A stretch of DNA of 64,000 nt from Flavobacterium subsaxonicum WB 4.1-42 = DSM 21790 (GTDB taxonomy: Bacteria > Bacteroidota > Bacteroidia > Flavobacteriales > Flavobacteriaceae): contig NZ_AUGP01000028.1 of NCBI RefSeq assembly GCF_000422725.1, positions 1 to 64,000 on the forward strand, read 5' to 3'. The notes below the pieces were generated by a model. That model worked only from the letters and a program-made list of their open reading frames with translations, was not told the origin of the DNA and did no database searches. A program made the translations under genes and the position numbers. Shown here one piece after another: positions 1-8,205 of the stretch; within the stretch, counting starts at the first letter, position 1, and every line of letters starts with the position of its first letter.

Positions 1-510
1 GTTAAAATAGGCGAAGGCTACGTAGTGAGCAATGCCTTTAACGAGAACCAGACCATAACAGTATTGGTAGAAGGCTACGGCGAGTACCAGTACAGCCTGT
101 ACCCGGAAGGCCCTTGGCAAAACTCCAATGTATTTACCAACGTACCGATGGGCGAGCAGACGATCTATGTAAGGGATGTTAAGACAGCGAACTCATGTGA
201 TATATTTGAGATCCCGGCGGTAAGCATCATCGACTACCCGCACTTCTTTACACCAAACGGCGATGGCTACCACGACACCTGGAACATCGTAGGGCTTAAA
301 AACTACCCGGAGGCGAGGATCTTTATCTTCGACCGTTACGGCAAGCTGCTGAAACAGCTAAGCCCGGAATCGGATGTAAACGAAGGCGAAGGATGGGATG
401 GTACTTATAACGGCCAGCCTGTACCGGCTGACGACTACTGGTTTACCGTTACCTACCCTGATGGTAATGTAACTAAAGAATTTAAGGCACACTTTAGCCT
501 TAAGCGATAA
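1..510 (+). CDS. T9SS type B sorting domain protein, 3' end (secreted adhesin)
   Basis: This is the C-terminal 169 residues of a larger protein; the frame is open to the window edge, so the start is missing. A GTG at 25 is only an internal codon. The last ~90 residues are a gliding-motility-associated C-terminal (CHU_C, type B sorting) domain: FTPNGDGYHDTW, the IFDRYGKLL core, GWDGTYNGQPVPADDYW and a basic KAHFSLKR end. Type B CTDs direct export through the type IX secretion system and surface retention. Proteins of this class are usually long repeat adhesins. The PorP/SprF gene that follows at 746 is the typical partner. This 3' end looks richer in G+C than the PorP gene next to it. Confidence 0.85.
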   Translation, partial: VKIGEGYVVSNAFNENQTITVLVEGYGEYQYSLYPEGPWQNSNVFTNVPMGEQTIYVRDVKTANSCDIFEIPAVSIIDYPHFFTPNGDGYHDTWNIVGLKNYPEARIFIFDRYGKLLKQLSPESDVNEGEGWDGTYNGQPVPADDYWFTVTYPDGNVTKEFKAHFSLKR

Positions 511-528
511 ACAATGAGCAATTATTGT

Positions 529-560
529 AAAAATGCTGTCAGAGATGACAGCATTTTTTA
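529..560 (+). terminator. Rho-independent terminator after the adhesin gene
   Basis: A stem AATGCTGTC/GACAGCATT with a short loop is followed by a run of T. It lies 20-50 bases after the stop codon of the adhesin gene. Confidence 0.8.
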
Positions 561-595
561 CAATATTATTGATATAATGTAACCAACCTAACACA

Positions 596-634
596 AAAAT
601 TTATATATTTGACCGCTATGGAAAATTACTGTAA
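596..634 (+). pseudogene. Remnant of a second type B sorting (CHU_C) domain
   Basis: Read in frame from 596, this stretch gives K-I-Y-I-F-D-R-Y-G-K-L-L and then a stop (632-634). That matches the invariant core of the CHU_C domain encoded intact just upstream (IFIFDRYGKLL). No open reading frame surrounds it, so it appears to be a decayed piece of another adhesin 3' end. Its codons are A+T-rich, like the following PorP gene and unlike the intact copy. The match is short (12 residues) but falls exactly on the domain's most conserved part. Confidence 0.5.
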
Positions 635-745
635 AGTAAGGTCATTGCTAAGGATACAAAACTTGTAATTGAAATAAACTTATTTAACGCTAATTGCCAA
701 AACAACTAATAAAAAGCACATTTCTCATTAAACGATAAGGTTAAC

Positions 746-1744
746 ATGAATTTTAAAAAGGTTTATCTCATTTTTGGATTGTTATTGACTCAACTATCTT
801 TCTCACAGGAAGGTATTGCAGTTTATGCTGATTATTTATCAGACAATTTATATTTACTTCACCCATCCATGGCCGGGGCAGCAAATTGTGCAAAGATAAG
901 GCTTACCGCACGTCAGCAGTGGTTTGATCAGAGTGATGCTCCACAATTGCAAACGTTAAGTTTTAATACGGCTGTAGGTACAAATTCTGGTATTGGTGCC
1001 ATTGTTTTTAACGATAAAAACGGTTACCATTCTCAAACAGGAGCAAAGTTAACCTATGCTCACCACATTCGTTTTTCAAGAAGTGATTATGATCTTAATC
1101 AATTATCGTTTGGTATGAGTGCAGGATTGGTGCAGAGCCGTCTTGATGAGACTGAATTTGAGCCTGATTTTGACCCTATTATTGATGGTGGTATGAAACA
1201 AAAAGATTCATACTTTAACGTAGACGTAGGTGCATCATACAATTACCTTGACTTCTTTGCTCATTTTACAGTAAAAAATGCTATTGCAAGTAAAAGGGAT
1301 CTATACACAGATGTTGAAAGTGATAACTTAAGAAAATATTTATTTAGTGTAGGTTATGTGTTTGGCTTTAACGATGCATTACAGTGGGAACCGTCTATTT
1401 TATTCCAGGCTGTAGACCAGACTAAAGAAAAAACCATAGACGTTAACCTTAAGCTTTACAAGGAAATGGATTTTGGTAGGCTATGGGGTGGACTATCTTA
1501 CAGAAGAAGCCTTGATGGTGCACAATACCAAGCCGTTGCCGGTGGAAGTATAGAAGAGCAGCATTTGCAATATATTACCCCAATTTTGGGTATAAACTAT
1601 AAAAACTTTATGTTTGCTTATACTTACTCTTACCTAACAGGAGATGTTAAGTTTGATAACACAGGTTTTCACCAAATTACAATAGGTCTTAACCTATTTT
1701 GTAAAAGAGAGAAATTTGATTGCCACTGTCCGGCAGTTAACTAA
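746..1744 (+). CDS. PorP/SprF family type IX secretion membrane protein
   Basis: 332 residues with an N-terminal signal peptide (hydrophobic residues 5-19, cut near FSQ). LHPSMAGAANC near residue 37 is the family hallmark (HPAYAG-like) that follows the signal peptide, and the rest has the alternating pattern of an outer-membrane beta-barrel. PorP/SprF proteins help secrete or attach a particular T9SS substrate and are commonly encoded directly downstream of a type B CTD adhesin, as here. A Cys-rich C-terminus (CKREKFDCHC) ends the protein. The gene looks more A+T-rich than both neighbours. The substrate is probably the upstream adhesin; this is inferred from position only. Confidence 0.88.
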   Translation: MNFKKVYLIFGLLLTQLSFSQEGIAVYADYLSDNLYLLHPSMAGAANCAKIRLTARQQWFDQSDAPQLQTLSFNTAVGTNSGIGAIVFNDKNGYHSQTGAKLTYAHHIRFSRSDYDLNQLSFGMSAGLVQSRLDETEFEPDFDPIIDGGMKQKDSYFNVDVGASYNYLDFFAHFTVKNAIASKRDLYTDVESDNLRKYLFSVGYVFGFNDALQWEPSILFQAVDQTKEKTIDVNLKLYKEMDFGRLWGGLSYRRSLDGAQYQAVAGGSIEEQHLQYITPILGINYKNFMFAYTYSYLTGDVKFDNTGFHQITIGLNLFCKREKFDCHCPAVN

Positions 1745-1768
1745 TTATAAGGTAACTATTATTAATTT

Positions 1769-1801
1769 CGTCCCGATAAGTTTTTATCGGGACGTTTTTT
1801 T
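1769..1801 (+). terminator. Terminator after porP/sprF
   Basis: Stem CGTCCCGATA/TATCGGGACG with a short T-rich loop, followed by seven T. It sits between the PorP gene and the carbonic anhydrase-like gene, whose start codon follows at once. Confidence 0.88.
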
Positions 1802-1803
1802 AG

Positions 1804-2319
1804 ATGTATATGGTAATTAAAGAAGTAAACGGAAAATATCCGCAAATACCCGAAGATTGTTTTGTTGCCGAAAATGCTACCATTGTGGGCGATGTTACTT
1901 TTGGCTCAGAATGCAGTATTTGGTTTAATGCTGTTGTTAGGGGCGATGTTAACTTTATTAAAACAGGTAACAAAGTAAATATACAAGACGGGGCGGTTAT
2001 ACACTGCACGTATCAAAAGCATCCAACCATTATTGGTAACAATGTGTCTATTGGGCACAATGCTATTGTGCACGGCTGTACCGTAAAAGACAACGTGCTT
2101 ATAGGTATGGGTGCCATTGTTATGGATAATTGCGTTATAGAGAGCAATTGTATTATTGCTGCGGGTGCAGTAGTAACCCAAAATACAATAGTAGAGTCTG
2201 GAACTATATATGCCGGTGTGCCTGCTAAAAAGGTTAAAGACCTCAATGAGTCTAACTTTGCCAGCGAGATTGAGCGAATATCCAATAACTATGTTATGTA
2301 TTCTTCGTGGTTTAAGTAG
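1804..2319 (+). CDS. Gamma-carbonic anhydrase family protein (left-handed beta-helix)
   Basis: 171 residues built of hexapeptide repeats (for example ATIVGDVTFGSECSIWFNAVVRGD), the left-handed beta-helix fold of the YrdA/CaiE/gamma-carbonic anhydrase group. His67, His85 and His90 fit the three-His metal site of the family (IHCTY and GHNAIVHGC). It probably binds Zn or Fe; carbonic anhydrase activity is not certain, since many relatives have none. The start is ATG at 1804; a second ATG two codons on is equally possible. It converges with murI, the two stop codons being 2 bases apart, so there is no room for a separate terminator. Confidence 0.85.
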   Translation: MYMVIKEVNGKYPQIPEDCFVAENATIVGDVTFGSECSIWFNAVVRGDVNFIKTGNKVNIQDGAVIHCTYQKHPTIIGNNVSIGHNAIVHGCTVKDNVLIGMGAIVMDNCVIESNCIIAAGAVVTQNTIVESGTIYAGVPAKKVKDLNESNFASEIERISNNYVMYSSWFK

Positions 2320-2321
2320 GC

Positions 2322-3107
2322 TTAAAAGTCCTGTTGCTCTACAGTATATCTATTTTTTAATATCGAATTCAACACCTGCGGGTCTGAATTGGTATAGAAT
2401 ACCTGATGGCTTTTATCTAAAGAGGGATTAAGCAATCCGGCAGATTGCAATACCTTTTTAGTTTGCCTGGCAACGGCTTCGCCGGAATCTATTATTTTAA
2501 CGTCTTTAGGGAGTATTTCCTGTATTTGGGGTATCAGATAGGGGTAGTGGCTGCATCCTAATACCAAATGGTCTATACGTGCCTCTATCATAGGTTTTAG
2601 GTACTCTTTAAGCAACTCTTTAATTTCGGGCGAATTAATCCTGCCATCTTCAATTAATGCCACAAGGTTATAACCCACCTGTTCTACTACATGAATGTTT
2701 TTAAAGCCCGATACGGTCTTTGTAAATAATTCGCTGCTAAGTGTGCCTTTGGTTGCTAAAATGCCGATAGCGCCCGTTTGTGTGTGTATGGCGGCAGGTT
2801 TAATGGCTGGTTCGATACCTATAAAATTTACATCTTTATATTTCTCTCTAAGTTCTGTAATGGCATTTGTGGTGGCTGTATTGCAGGCAACCACTATTAT
2901 CTTGGCACCGTGATCTAAAAGATACTCAGTGTTTTTAATACTCAGGTCGATTATTTCTTGTTTGGGGCGCTGGCCGTACGGGGCATTTTTACTGTCGGCA
3001 AGATAAATGCTGTTTTCGTGTGGTAAAAGGCAGTGGATTTCTTTCCAGATAGAAGTTCCTCCTATGCCCGAGTCAAACAGTCCGATGGGGTTATTGCTTT
3101 TATCCAT
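2322..3107 (-). CDS. murI: Glutamate racemase
   Basis: 261 residues. It interconverts L- and D-glutamate to supply D-Glu for peptidoglycan, in the cytoplasm. Visible motifs are FDSGIGG at the N-terminus (Asp12), the first catalytic Cys in VACNT (Cys75) and the second in GCSHYP (Cys185). The ORF can be extended 9 codons upstream to 3134, but that stretch lies in the terminator of the preceding gene; ATG at 3107, followed by DKSNNPIGLFDSG, is the natural start. A TATATTTG box only 5 bases upstream raises the possibility of a nearly leaderless transcript. It is the last gene of the minus-strand envelope cluster. Confidence 0.96.
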   Translation of the reverse strand: MDKSNNPIGLFDSGIGGTSIWKEIHCLLPHENSIYLADSKNAPYGQRPKQEIIDLSIKNTEYLLDHGAKIIVVACNTATTNAITELREKYKDVNFIGIEPAIKPAAIHTQTGAIGILATKGTLSSELFTKTVSGFKNIHVVEQVGYNLVALIEDGRINSPEIKELLKEYLKPMIEARIDHLVLGCSHYPYLIPQIQEILPKDVKIIDSGEAVARQTKKVLQSAGLLNPSLDKSHQVFYTNSDPQVLNSILKNRYTVEQQDF

Positions 3108-3116
3108 AGGGCAAAT

Positions 3117-3147
3117 ATAAAAAAAACGGCCCATATAGAGCCGTTTC
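3117..3147 (-). terminator. Terminator between ompH and murI (minus strand)
   Basis: On the minus strand a stem AAACGGC/GCCGTTT with a 9-base loop runs into a run of T. It follows the stop of the OmpH gene at 3174, so murI is probably transcribed at least partly from its own promoter. Confidence 0.75.
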
Positions 3148-3173
3148 TTAATTTATCACTTTAAAGCTTTGTA

Positions 3174-3686
3174 TTAAAAGCCAAGTTCTTTTTTTACATC
3201 TGCAAGTAAATCCGGACCTTCTGCAAACAGAACGCCACTACCTGTAGAAGCATCAAGTACATACTGGTATCCTTTAGCTTTAGCAACTTTTTGGATAGCA
3301 GCCCTTGATTTCTCTAAAATAGGCTTGTAGATATCTTCTTGTTTTTTCTGAAGCTCTTTTGTGGCATTTTGTTGGTAATCCTGAATCCTTTTTTGCATAT
3401 CATCCATCTCCTGGCTTCTTGTTGCATTTATAGCATCAGTTTGGGTAGAAGCTTCTTTTTGATACTGAGCTGCTTTTTTCCTGTACTCGTCTACCATTGT
3501 GTTATAATCAGTATCATAACCTTTAGTAATTTTTTCAAGTTGTGTATTGGCAGCCTTCATATCAGGCATGTTAGTCATAAGCTCAGTAACATTAATGTGC
3601 GCTACTTTTGCTTGTGCCTGTGCGGTTTGGCTTACTCCTGCAAAAAGTACTGCAGCAATTAATAAAGATTTCAGTTGTTTCATCAT
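3174..3686 (-). CDS. OmpH/Skp family periplasmic chaperone
   Basis: 170 residues with a clear Sec signal peptide (MMKQLKSLLIAAVLFAGVSQTAQAQA). The mature part starts with KVAHINVTELM, the Skp/OmpH beta-strand, then a long helical, Lys/Glu/Gln-rich coiled coil (about residues 55-125), then a return to the core with GYQYVLDASTGSGVLF. Skp-like proteins are trimeric jellyfish-shaped chaperones holding unfolded outer-membrane proteins on their way to BamA. It is adjacent to a second, longer OmpH and to bamA in the same direction, as is usual in Bacteroidota. Confidence 0.92.
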   Translation of the reverse strand: MMKQLKSLLIAAVLFAGVSQTAQAQAKVAHINVTELMTNMPDMKAANTQLEKITKGYDTDYNTMVDEYRKKAAQYQKEASTQTDAINATRSQEMDDMQKRIQDYQQNATKELQKKQEDIYKPILEKSRAAIQKVAKAKGYQYVLDASTGSGVLFAEGPDLLADVKKELGF

Positions 3687-3723
3687 TTACGGTATTTATT
3701 TAATTTTTGTTTTTAGTTTCTAT

Positions 3724-4812
3724 TTAGTCTTCGCCCCCGGTGTTATCTGTAGGCTGTGGCGCCGGTGTTTCGGCAGGTGTTGTTGTTCCGTTCTTTTTCT
3801 CTTCGCGCTCTTTTTTTGCGGCCTCGCGCTCAGCAAGAATTTGTTTCTTGCGTTCTTCTATTGCTTTTTTTCTGTCTTCTATTACTTTTTGGCGCGCTTC
3901 TTTTGCTGCCTGAGCAGAGTTTTGTTTGTCTGTAGAGGTAGCATCGGCCGGTTTAGCAGTGGCAGTTTCTTCGTCTTCTTTTACACCGGTAGTAGTATCG
4001 TTACCTTCGGTGGCAGGGGTGGTTGTAGCAGGTTTTGTTGTTGCCGGTGTTTTACCACCATTTCTTTTAGCTGCCTGCTCTTCTTTTAATTGTTGGCGCC
4101 TTGTTTCGTAGGCTGCTTTTTTAGCTTCCTGGGCTGCTTTTCTCTCATCTAATTTTTTCTGTCTTTCTGCCTGTTTGTCTTCAGTAGCTTTTTTTCTGTC
4201 GGCATATTCCGGGTCGGCTTCAAGCTCTTCCTGTTTTTCCTGTTCGTCCAGCTGCTTAACTTCTTTACCGGTTAGTTTTTCGCGTTTGGCAGATCTTGTA
4301 AGGCGCTTAACCACAAAATCGCTTATGTCGTATTTTTTTGCCGCAAACATCATGGTCATGTCAGACGATTTATCAAAGATAAAATCGAATTTCCTGGTTT
4401 CGGCTAAATCCTGAACGATACTAAAAACCTGATCCTGTATTGGTTTTACCAACACCGATTTTTGGGTAATTAAGTCGCCTGTAGGGCCAAAGCGCTTGTC
4501 CTGATATTCTATAAGGTCTTTTTCAAGATAGGCAATTTCTTCTTCACGCTCTTCTATAAGCTCTTTGGTAAGCAGGGCTTTTTCTGCCTGTAGGCTTTCC
4601 TTAAGCTTATTAATATCATTACGTTTAACGCCCATTTCCTGGGCCCATTTTTGGGCTTTTTGTTCCAGTTGGTTTTTAGCTTCGGCATAATCCGGCACTT
4701 TGTCCAGGATATAATCCATGTCTATGTAACCAATTTTTATGCCTTTAGCACCCTGCGCATTTAAAGCAATGCACGAGAAAACAGTAAGTAATGTTAATAA
4801 AATTCTTTTCAT
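3724..4812 (-). CDS. OmpH/Skp family protein with long charged C-terminal extension
   Basis: 362 residues, twice the usual Skp length. A signal peptide (cut near LNAQG) is followed by an OmpH domain (about residues 22-180: KIGYIDMDYILDKVPDY to the FIFDKSSDMTMMFAAKKYDISD segment). After that comes a tail rich in Lys, Glu, Ala, Gln and Arg, predicted as coiled coil, interrupted by a Thr/Pro-rich linker (about 250-295) and ending in a Thr/Pro/Glu tail. The tail is low complexity and has no domain I recognise. It lies directly downstream of bamA with a 37-base gap and probably serves outer-membrane protein assembly. Confidence 0.88.
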   Translation of the reverse strand: MKRILLTLLTVFSCIALNAQGAKGIKIGYIDMDYILDKVPDYAEAKNQLEQKAQKWAQEMGVKRNDINKLKESLQAEKALLTKELIEEREEEIAYLEKDLIEYQDKRFGPTGDLITQKSVLVKPIQDQVFSIVQDLAETRKFDFIFDKSSDMTMMFAAKKYDISDFVVKRLTRSAKREKLTGKEVKQLDEQEKQEELEADPEYADRKKATEDKQAERQKKLDERKAAQEAKKAAYETRRQQLKEEQAAKRNGGKTPATTKPATTTPATEGNDTTTGVKEDEETATAKPADATSTDKQNSAQAAKEARQKVIEDRKKAIEERKKQILAEREAAKKEREEKKNGTTTPAETPAPQPTDNTGGED

Positions 4813-4849
4813 AGCTATCTACGTATTAGAAAATATCATGCCAAATTTT

Positions 4850-7453
4850 TTAGAACTGCTGACCGATGATGAAATGCGTTTCCCATCCGTTGGCCTGCTG
4901 GTATCCTGGTAGCGGATCGAAACCATAACCAAAGTCTATACCCAATAAACCAAACGCCGGCATAAACACCCTAAGGCCAAAACCTGCCGAACGCTTAAGT
5001 GCAAATGGGTTGTAATTTTTAAATCCATCATAAGATGCACCTGCCTCTAAGAAGGTTAAACCATAAATAGATGCCTGTGGCTTAAGGGTAATAGGGTAAC
5101 GCATCTCTAACGTAAATTTGTTATAAATTGTTGCACCTATCTGTGTTCCATTTTCGTCTACAGGGCTTAACGACTGGTTAGGATAACCTCTTAGCTGTAT
5201 AACCTCGCGGCCATCAAGCGCATAGTTAGCCATACCGTCTCCACCAACATAAAACCTTTCAAAAGGTACAAGGCCTCTTTCTGAGTTATATGCGCCCATA
5301 AAACCAAATTCACCCAAAGAACGCAGTACAAGGTCGCCCGCTATTTTAGTATAGGTGTCGGCCTTAAACTTAACTTTATAGTACTCCAGCCAGTTAAACC
5401 TTTTCTGGTCAATTTTGGCCTGATCTGCAACAGCATCGCCTAATACAGATGTTGGGTTGCCATTGGCATCTAAATAATTGCCATTGCTGTCTACCGATTT
5501 ATATTGTGCCTGATTTTGAAGATCTGCATAATCTATACCGTTAACCCATGAGTACGGGAATGTTGTCCTGAAACTTAAGCTAAATAATGAACCGTAAGTA
5601 GGGTAAATAGGGTTTCTCCCCCTGTTGTCCCTGGTAAGCTCAATTGTATACGCTAAGTTTTTAGATGTTCCATTACCAAAGGTAAACAATCCTGTGTTAT
5701 AATTATTTAAATCATAATACTGAAATGTTAACGAGTGCGAAAGCCTCATATAAAAATCGGGTTGGCTTAGCCTTTTAGATACACCCATTGTTATGGATGA
5801 TATGGTAAAGCTCCTGTCTCTGTCTACATCGCTGCTTGAGTAGTTGTATAAAAACTGCTTACTGTGCGATAATGACGAGAACAACTGTATTGGTTTTTTA
5901 CCGCCAAACCAAGGTTCTGTAAACGATAAGCTATACGTCTGGAAGTAGGTACTACCCTGCAGGCGTAACGATAGTTTTTGACCGTCGCCCATTGGCAGCG
6001 GGGTATACGCATCTTTTTTAAAGATGTTTCGCATAGAGAAGTTGTTAAACGATAGCCCAAGTGTACCAATAAAGCCACCGCCACCGTAACCACCCTGAAG
6101 TTCTATCTGGCTCGATCCTTTCTCGGTAACATTCCACTCTACATCTACCGTTCCGGTAGCAGGGTCAGGGTTTTTAACATCCGGACGGATAGTCTCGGCA
6201 TCAAAAAAGCCCAGTGCACCAAGCTCTCGTATGGTATTAATTACGTTTTCTTTATTCCATTTTTGGCCCGGCCTTGTGGCAAGCTCACGGTAAATAACCC
6301 TGTCGTTAGTTTTATCGTTACCAACAACCGTAATCCTGTTAAAGTAAGCTATAGGCCCCTCTACGATACGGATTTCGAAATCTATGGTATCGTTAGCTGT
6401 TTTAACCTCTACTGCGTTGATATTAGAGAACAGGTAACCATTATTCTGGTAAAGGTTGGTAATATCGTTAGCATCGGGCTTAGGATCGGCAATACGCTCC
6501 TGTAGCAATACACCATTGTAAACCTCGCCCTTTTTAATGCCCAGGATCTGGTTAAGCTGCTGGTTAGTATATACGGTATTACCAAGGTATTTAATATCGC
6601 CAAAGTAGTATTTATGGCCTTCTTCTATATTGATGTCTATAGACACCATGTTTTTCTTAGGATTGTAAACAACAGTATCTGATGTTACACGGGCATCCCT
6701 ATATCCTTTTTCTTTGTATTTGTTAACAATGTTAGCAAGATCGGCGTTGTATTTATCTTCGATAAATTTAGACGACTTAAAAATACGCAACGGGTTAGGG
6801 AAAGCCTTAACCTTAGTATCTTTCATCGCTTTTTTAAGTTTGGCATTGCTAAGCTGCTGGTTGCCGGTAAAGTTGATAGATTTTATCTTAACTTTTTTGC
6901 CCTTGTCTATATTAACCACCATTTTAACGGCGTTACTATCCGGTATAACATTAATGGCTACTTTAGTGTTGTAAAAACCATCTTTTTTATACTTGTTTTC
7001 AATGTAGTTTTTGGTAGTGGTAAGCAGGTTCTCGTTAACCACCTTGCCTTTAGTAAGGCCGGTATCTTTAATAAGGCTTTCCTGTTTACCTTTTTTTACA
7101 CCCTGAATTCTAACTTCGCTAATTTTAGGCAGCTCGTTAATAGCAAGCTCCAGGTAAATGCTGTCGCCCTGTATCCTGTCTACATAAAAGTTAACATCGC
7201 TAAAAAGGCCCAGTTTCCAGAGCTTTTTAATAGCGGCGCTAATTTCTTCTCCGGGTACGTTAATAGACTGGCCTTTTTCCAGGCCTGTAAAAGTAACAAC
7301 AGTTTGCTCATTATAGCTCATTTTGCCGGTAACAGCAATGTTTGCAAGAATGTACTGGCCAGACTCCAGCCTGGCAGCATCCTGTGCAAAAACACTGTTA
7401 GTGGTTGCAAAAAATAAAATTCCAATAAATAATGCAATGCTTCGTCGAAACAT
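4850..7453 (-). CDS. bamA: Outer membrane protein assembly factor BamA
   Basis: 867 residues: signal peptide (MFRRSIALFIGILFFATTNSVFAQ), about five POTRA domains (residues ~30-430), then a 16-strand Omp85 barrel. Barrel marks include the conserved loop-6 RGYP (in VIQLRGYPNQSLSP) and a C-terminal Phe (FIIGQQF). BamA inserts beta-barrel proteins into the outer membrane. The frame is open 67 codons further upstream, but that extension overlaps uppS; ATG at 7453 directly precedes the signal peptide and sits 7 bases after the uppS stop, so it is the start used here. It belongs to an operon with uppS and DUF6089 upstream and ompH genes downstream. Confidence 0.96.
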   Translation of the reverse strand: MFRRSIALFIGILFFATTNSVFAQDAARLESGQYILANIAVTGKMSYNEQTVVTFTGLEKGQSINVPGEEISAAIKKLWKLGLFSDVNFYVDRIQGDSIYLELAINELPKISEVRIQGVKKGKQESLIKDTGLTKGKVVNENLLTTTKNYIENKYKKDGFYNTKVAINVIPDSNAVKMVVNIDKGKKVKIKSINFTGNQQLSNAKLKKAMKDTKVKAFPNPLRIFKSSKFIEDKYNADLANIVNKYKEKGYRDARVTSDTVVYNPKKNMVSIDINIEEGHKYYFGDIKYLGNTVYTNQQLNQILGIKKGEVYNGVLLQERIADPKPDANDITNLYQNNGYLFSNINAVEVKTANDTIDFEIRIVEGPIAYFNRITVVGNDKTNDRVIYRELATRPGQKWNKENVINTIRELGALGFFDAETIRPDVKNPDPATGTVDVEWNVTEKGSSQIELQGGYGGGGFIGTLGLSFNNFSMRNIFKKDAYTPLPMGDGQKLSLRLQGSTYFQTYSLSFTEPWFGGKKPIQLFSSLSHSKQFLYNYSSSDVDRDRSFTISSITMGVSKRLSQPDFYMRLSHSLTFQYYDLNNYNTGLFTFGNGTSKNLAYTIELTRDNRGRNPIYPTYGSLFSLSFRTTFPYSWVNGIDYADLQNQAQYKSVDSNGNYLDANGNPTSVLGDAVADQAKIDQKRFNWLEYYKVKFKADTYTKIAGDLVLRSLGEFGFMGAYNSERGLVPFERFYVGGDGMANYALDGREVIQLRGYPNQSLSPVDENGTQIGATIYNKFTLEMRYPITLKPQASIYGLTFLEAGASYDGFKNYNPFALKRSAGFGLRVFMPAFGLLGIDFGYGFDPLPGYQQANGWETHFIIGQQF

Positions 7454-7460
7454 TATTGTG

Positions 7461-8204
7461 TTATTTAACTTGTTCACTGGTTTTTCCAAATCTACGTTCT
7501 CTTTTTTGGTAGCTGATAATGGCATCGTGCAAATCCTTCTCCCTAAAGTCGGGCCAAAGTACCTCTGTAAAATACAACTCGGCATAGGCAGCCTGCCAAA
7601 GCAGGAAATTGCTAATGCGCTGCTCTCCGCTGGTCCTAATAATAAGGTCGGCATCGGGCATGTTGCTGGTGTAAAGGTGGCTTTGTATTACAGACTCGTT
7701 AATGTCAGCTGTGTTTAATTTATTGTGTTTTACTTTTTCGCTAATTTGTTTAACGGCATTAATAAGCTCTTCGCGCGAGCCGTAGCTTAGCGCAAGAGTA
7801 AGTGTCATGCCGGTATTAGCGTTGGTTTTATCTATTACTTCAAACAGCTGTTTGCGGGCTTTTTCAGGGAGGAGTGCCGCATTGCCTATAGTGTTAAGCT
7901 TAATATTATTTTTAGTCATTTTTGGCAATTCTTTTTTCAAAGAATTCATAAGCAGGTGCATAAGAGCATCTACCTCCAGCTTTGGCCTGTTCCAGTTCTC
8001 TGTAGAGAACGCATATAATGTAAGGTATTTAATGCCAAGTTTGGCGCATCCTTCTACCGTTTCCTGTACCGATTTTATTGCATTTTCGTGGCCAAAAATG
8101 CGCATCATGCCTTTTAGTTTAGCCCAACGGCCATTACCGTCCATAATAACGGCTATGTGCGTAGGTAAATTATCGGTATTTAATGCGGTAGTGTTATCCA
8201 TCAT
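7461..8204 (-). CDS. uppS: Isoprenyl transferase (undecaprenyl diphosphate synthase)
   Basis: 247 residues. It makes the C55 lipid carrier precursor for peptidoglycan and LPS by adding isopentenyl units to farnesyl diphosphate in cis. The signature HIAVIMDGNGRWAK near residue 16 contains the catalytic Asp22, and YLTLYAFSTENWNRP and the C-terminal LIIRTSGEQRISNFLLWQ segment are also diagnostic of cis-prenyltransferases. It is placed immediately upstream of bamA (7-base gap) and one base after the DUF6089 gene, suggesting translational coupling. Confidence 0.96.
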   Translation of the reverse strand: MMDNTTALNTDNLPTHIAVIMDGNGRWAKLKGMMRIFGHENAIKSVQETVEGCAKLGIKYLTLYAFSTENWNRPKLEVDALMHLLMNSLKKELPKMTKNNIKLNTIGNAALLPEKARKQLFEVIDKTNANTGMTLTLALSYGSREELINAVKQISEKVKHNKLNTADINESVIQSHLYTSNMPDADLIIRTSGEQRISNFLLWQAAYAELYFTEVLWPDFREKDLHDAIISYQKRERRFGKTSEQVK

Positions 8205-8205
8205 A

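Noticed and set aside
3547-4089. 180-residue plus-strand ORF rich in Cys/Phe
   Set aside because: It is antisense to the Lys/Glu-rich OmpH coding sequence; Phe/Leu/Cys-rich composition is what the opposite strand of that tail gives.
7454-7654. 67-residue N-terminal extension of BamA
   Set aside because: It lies inside uppS in another frame; the signal peptide follows the ATG at 7453.
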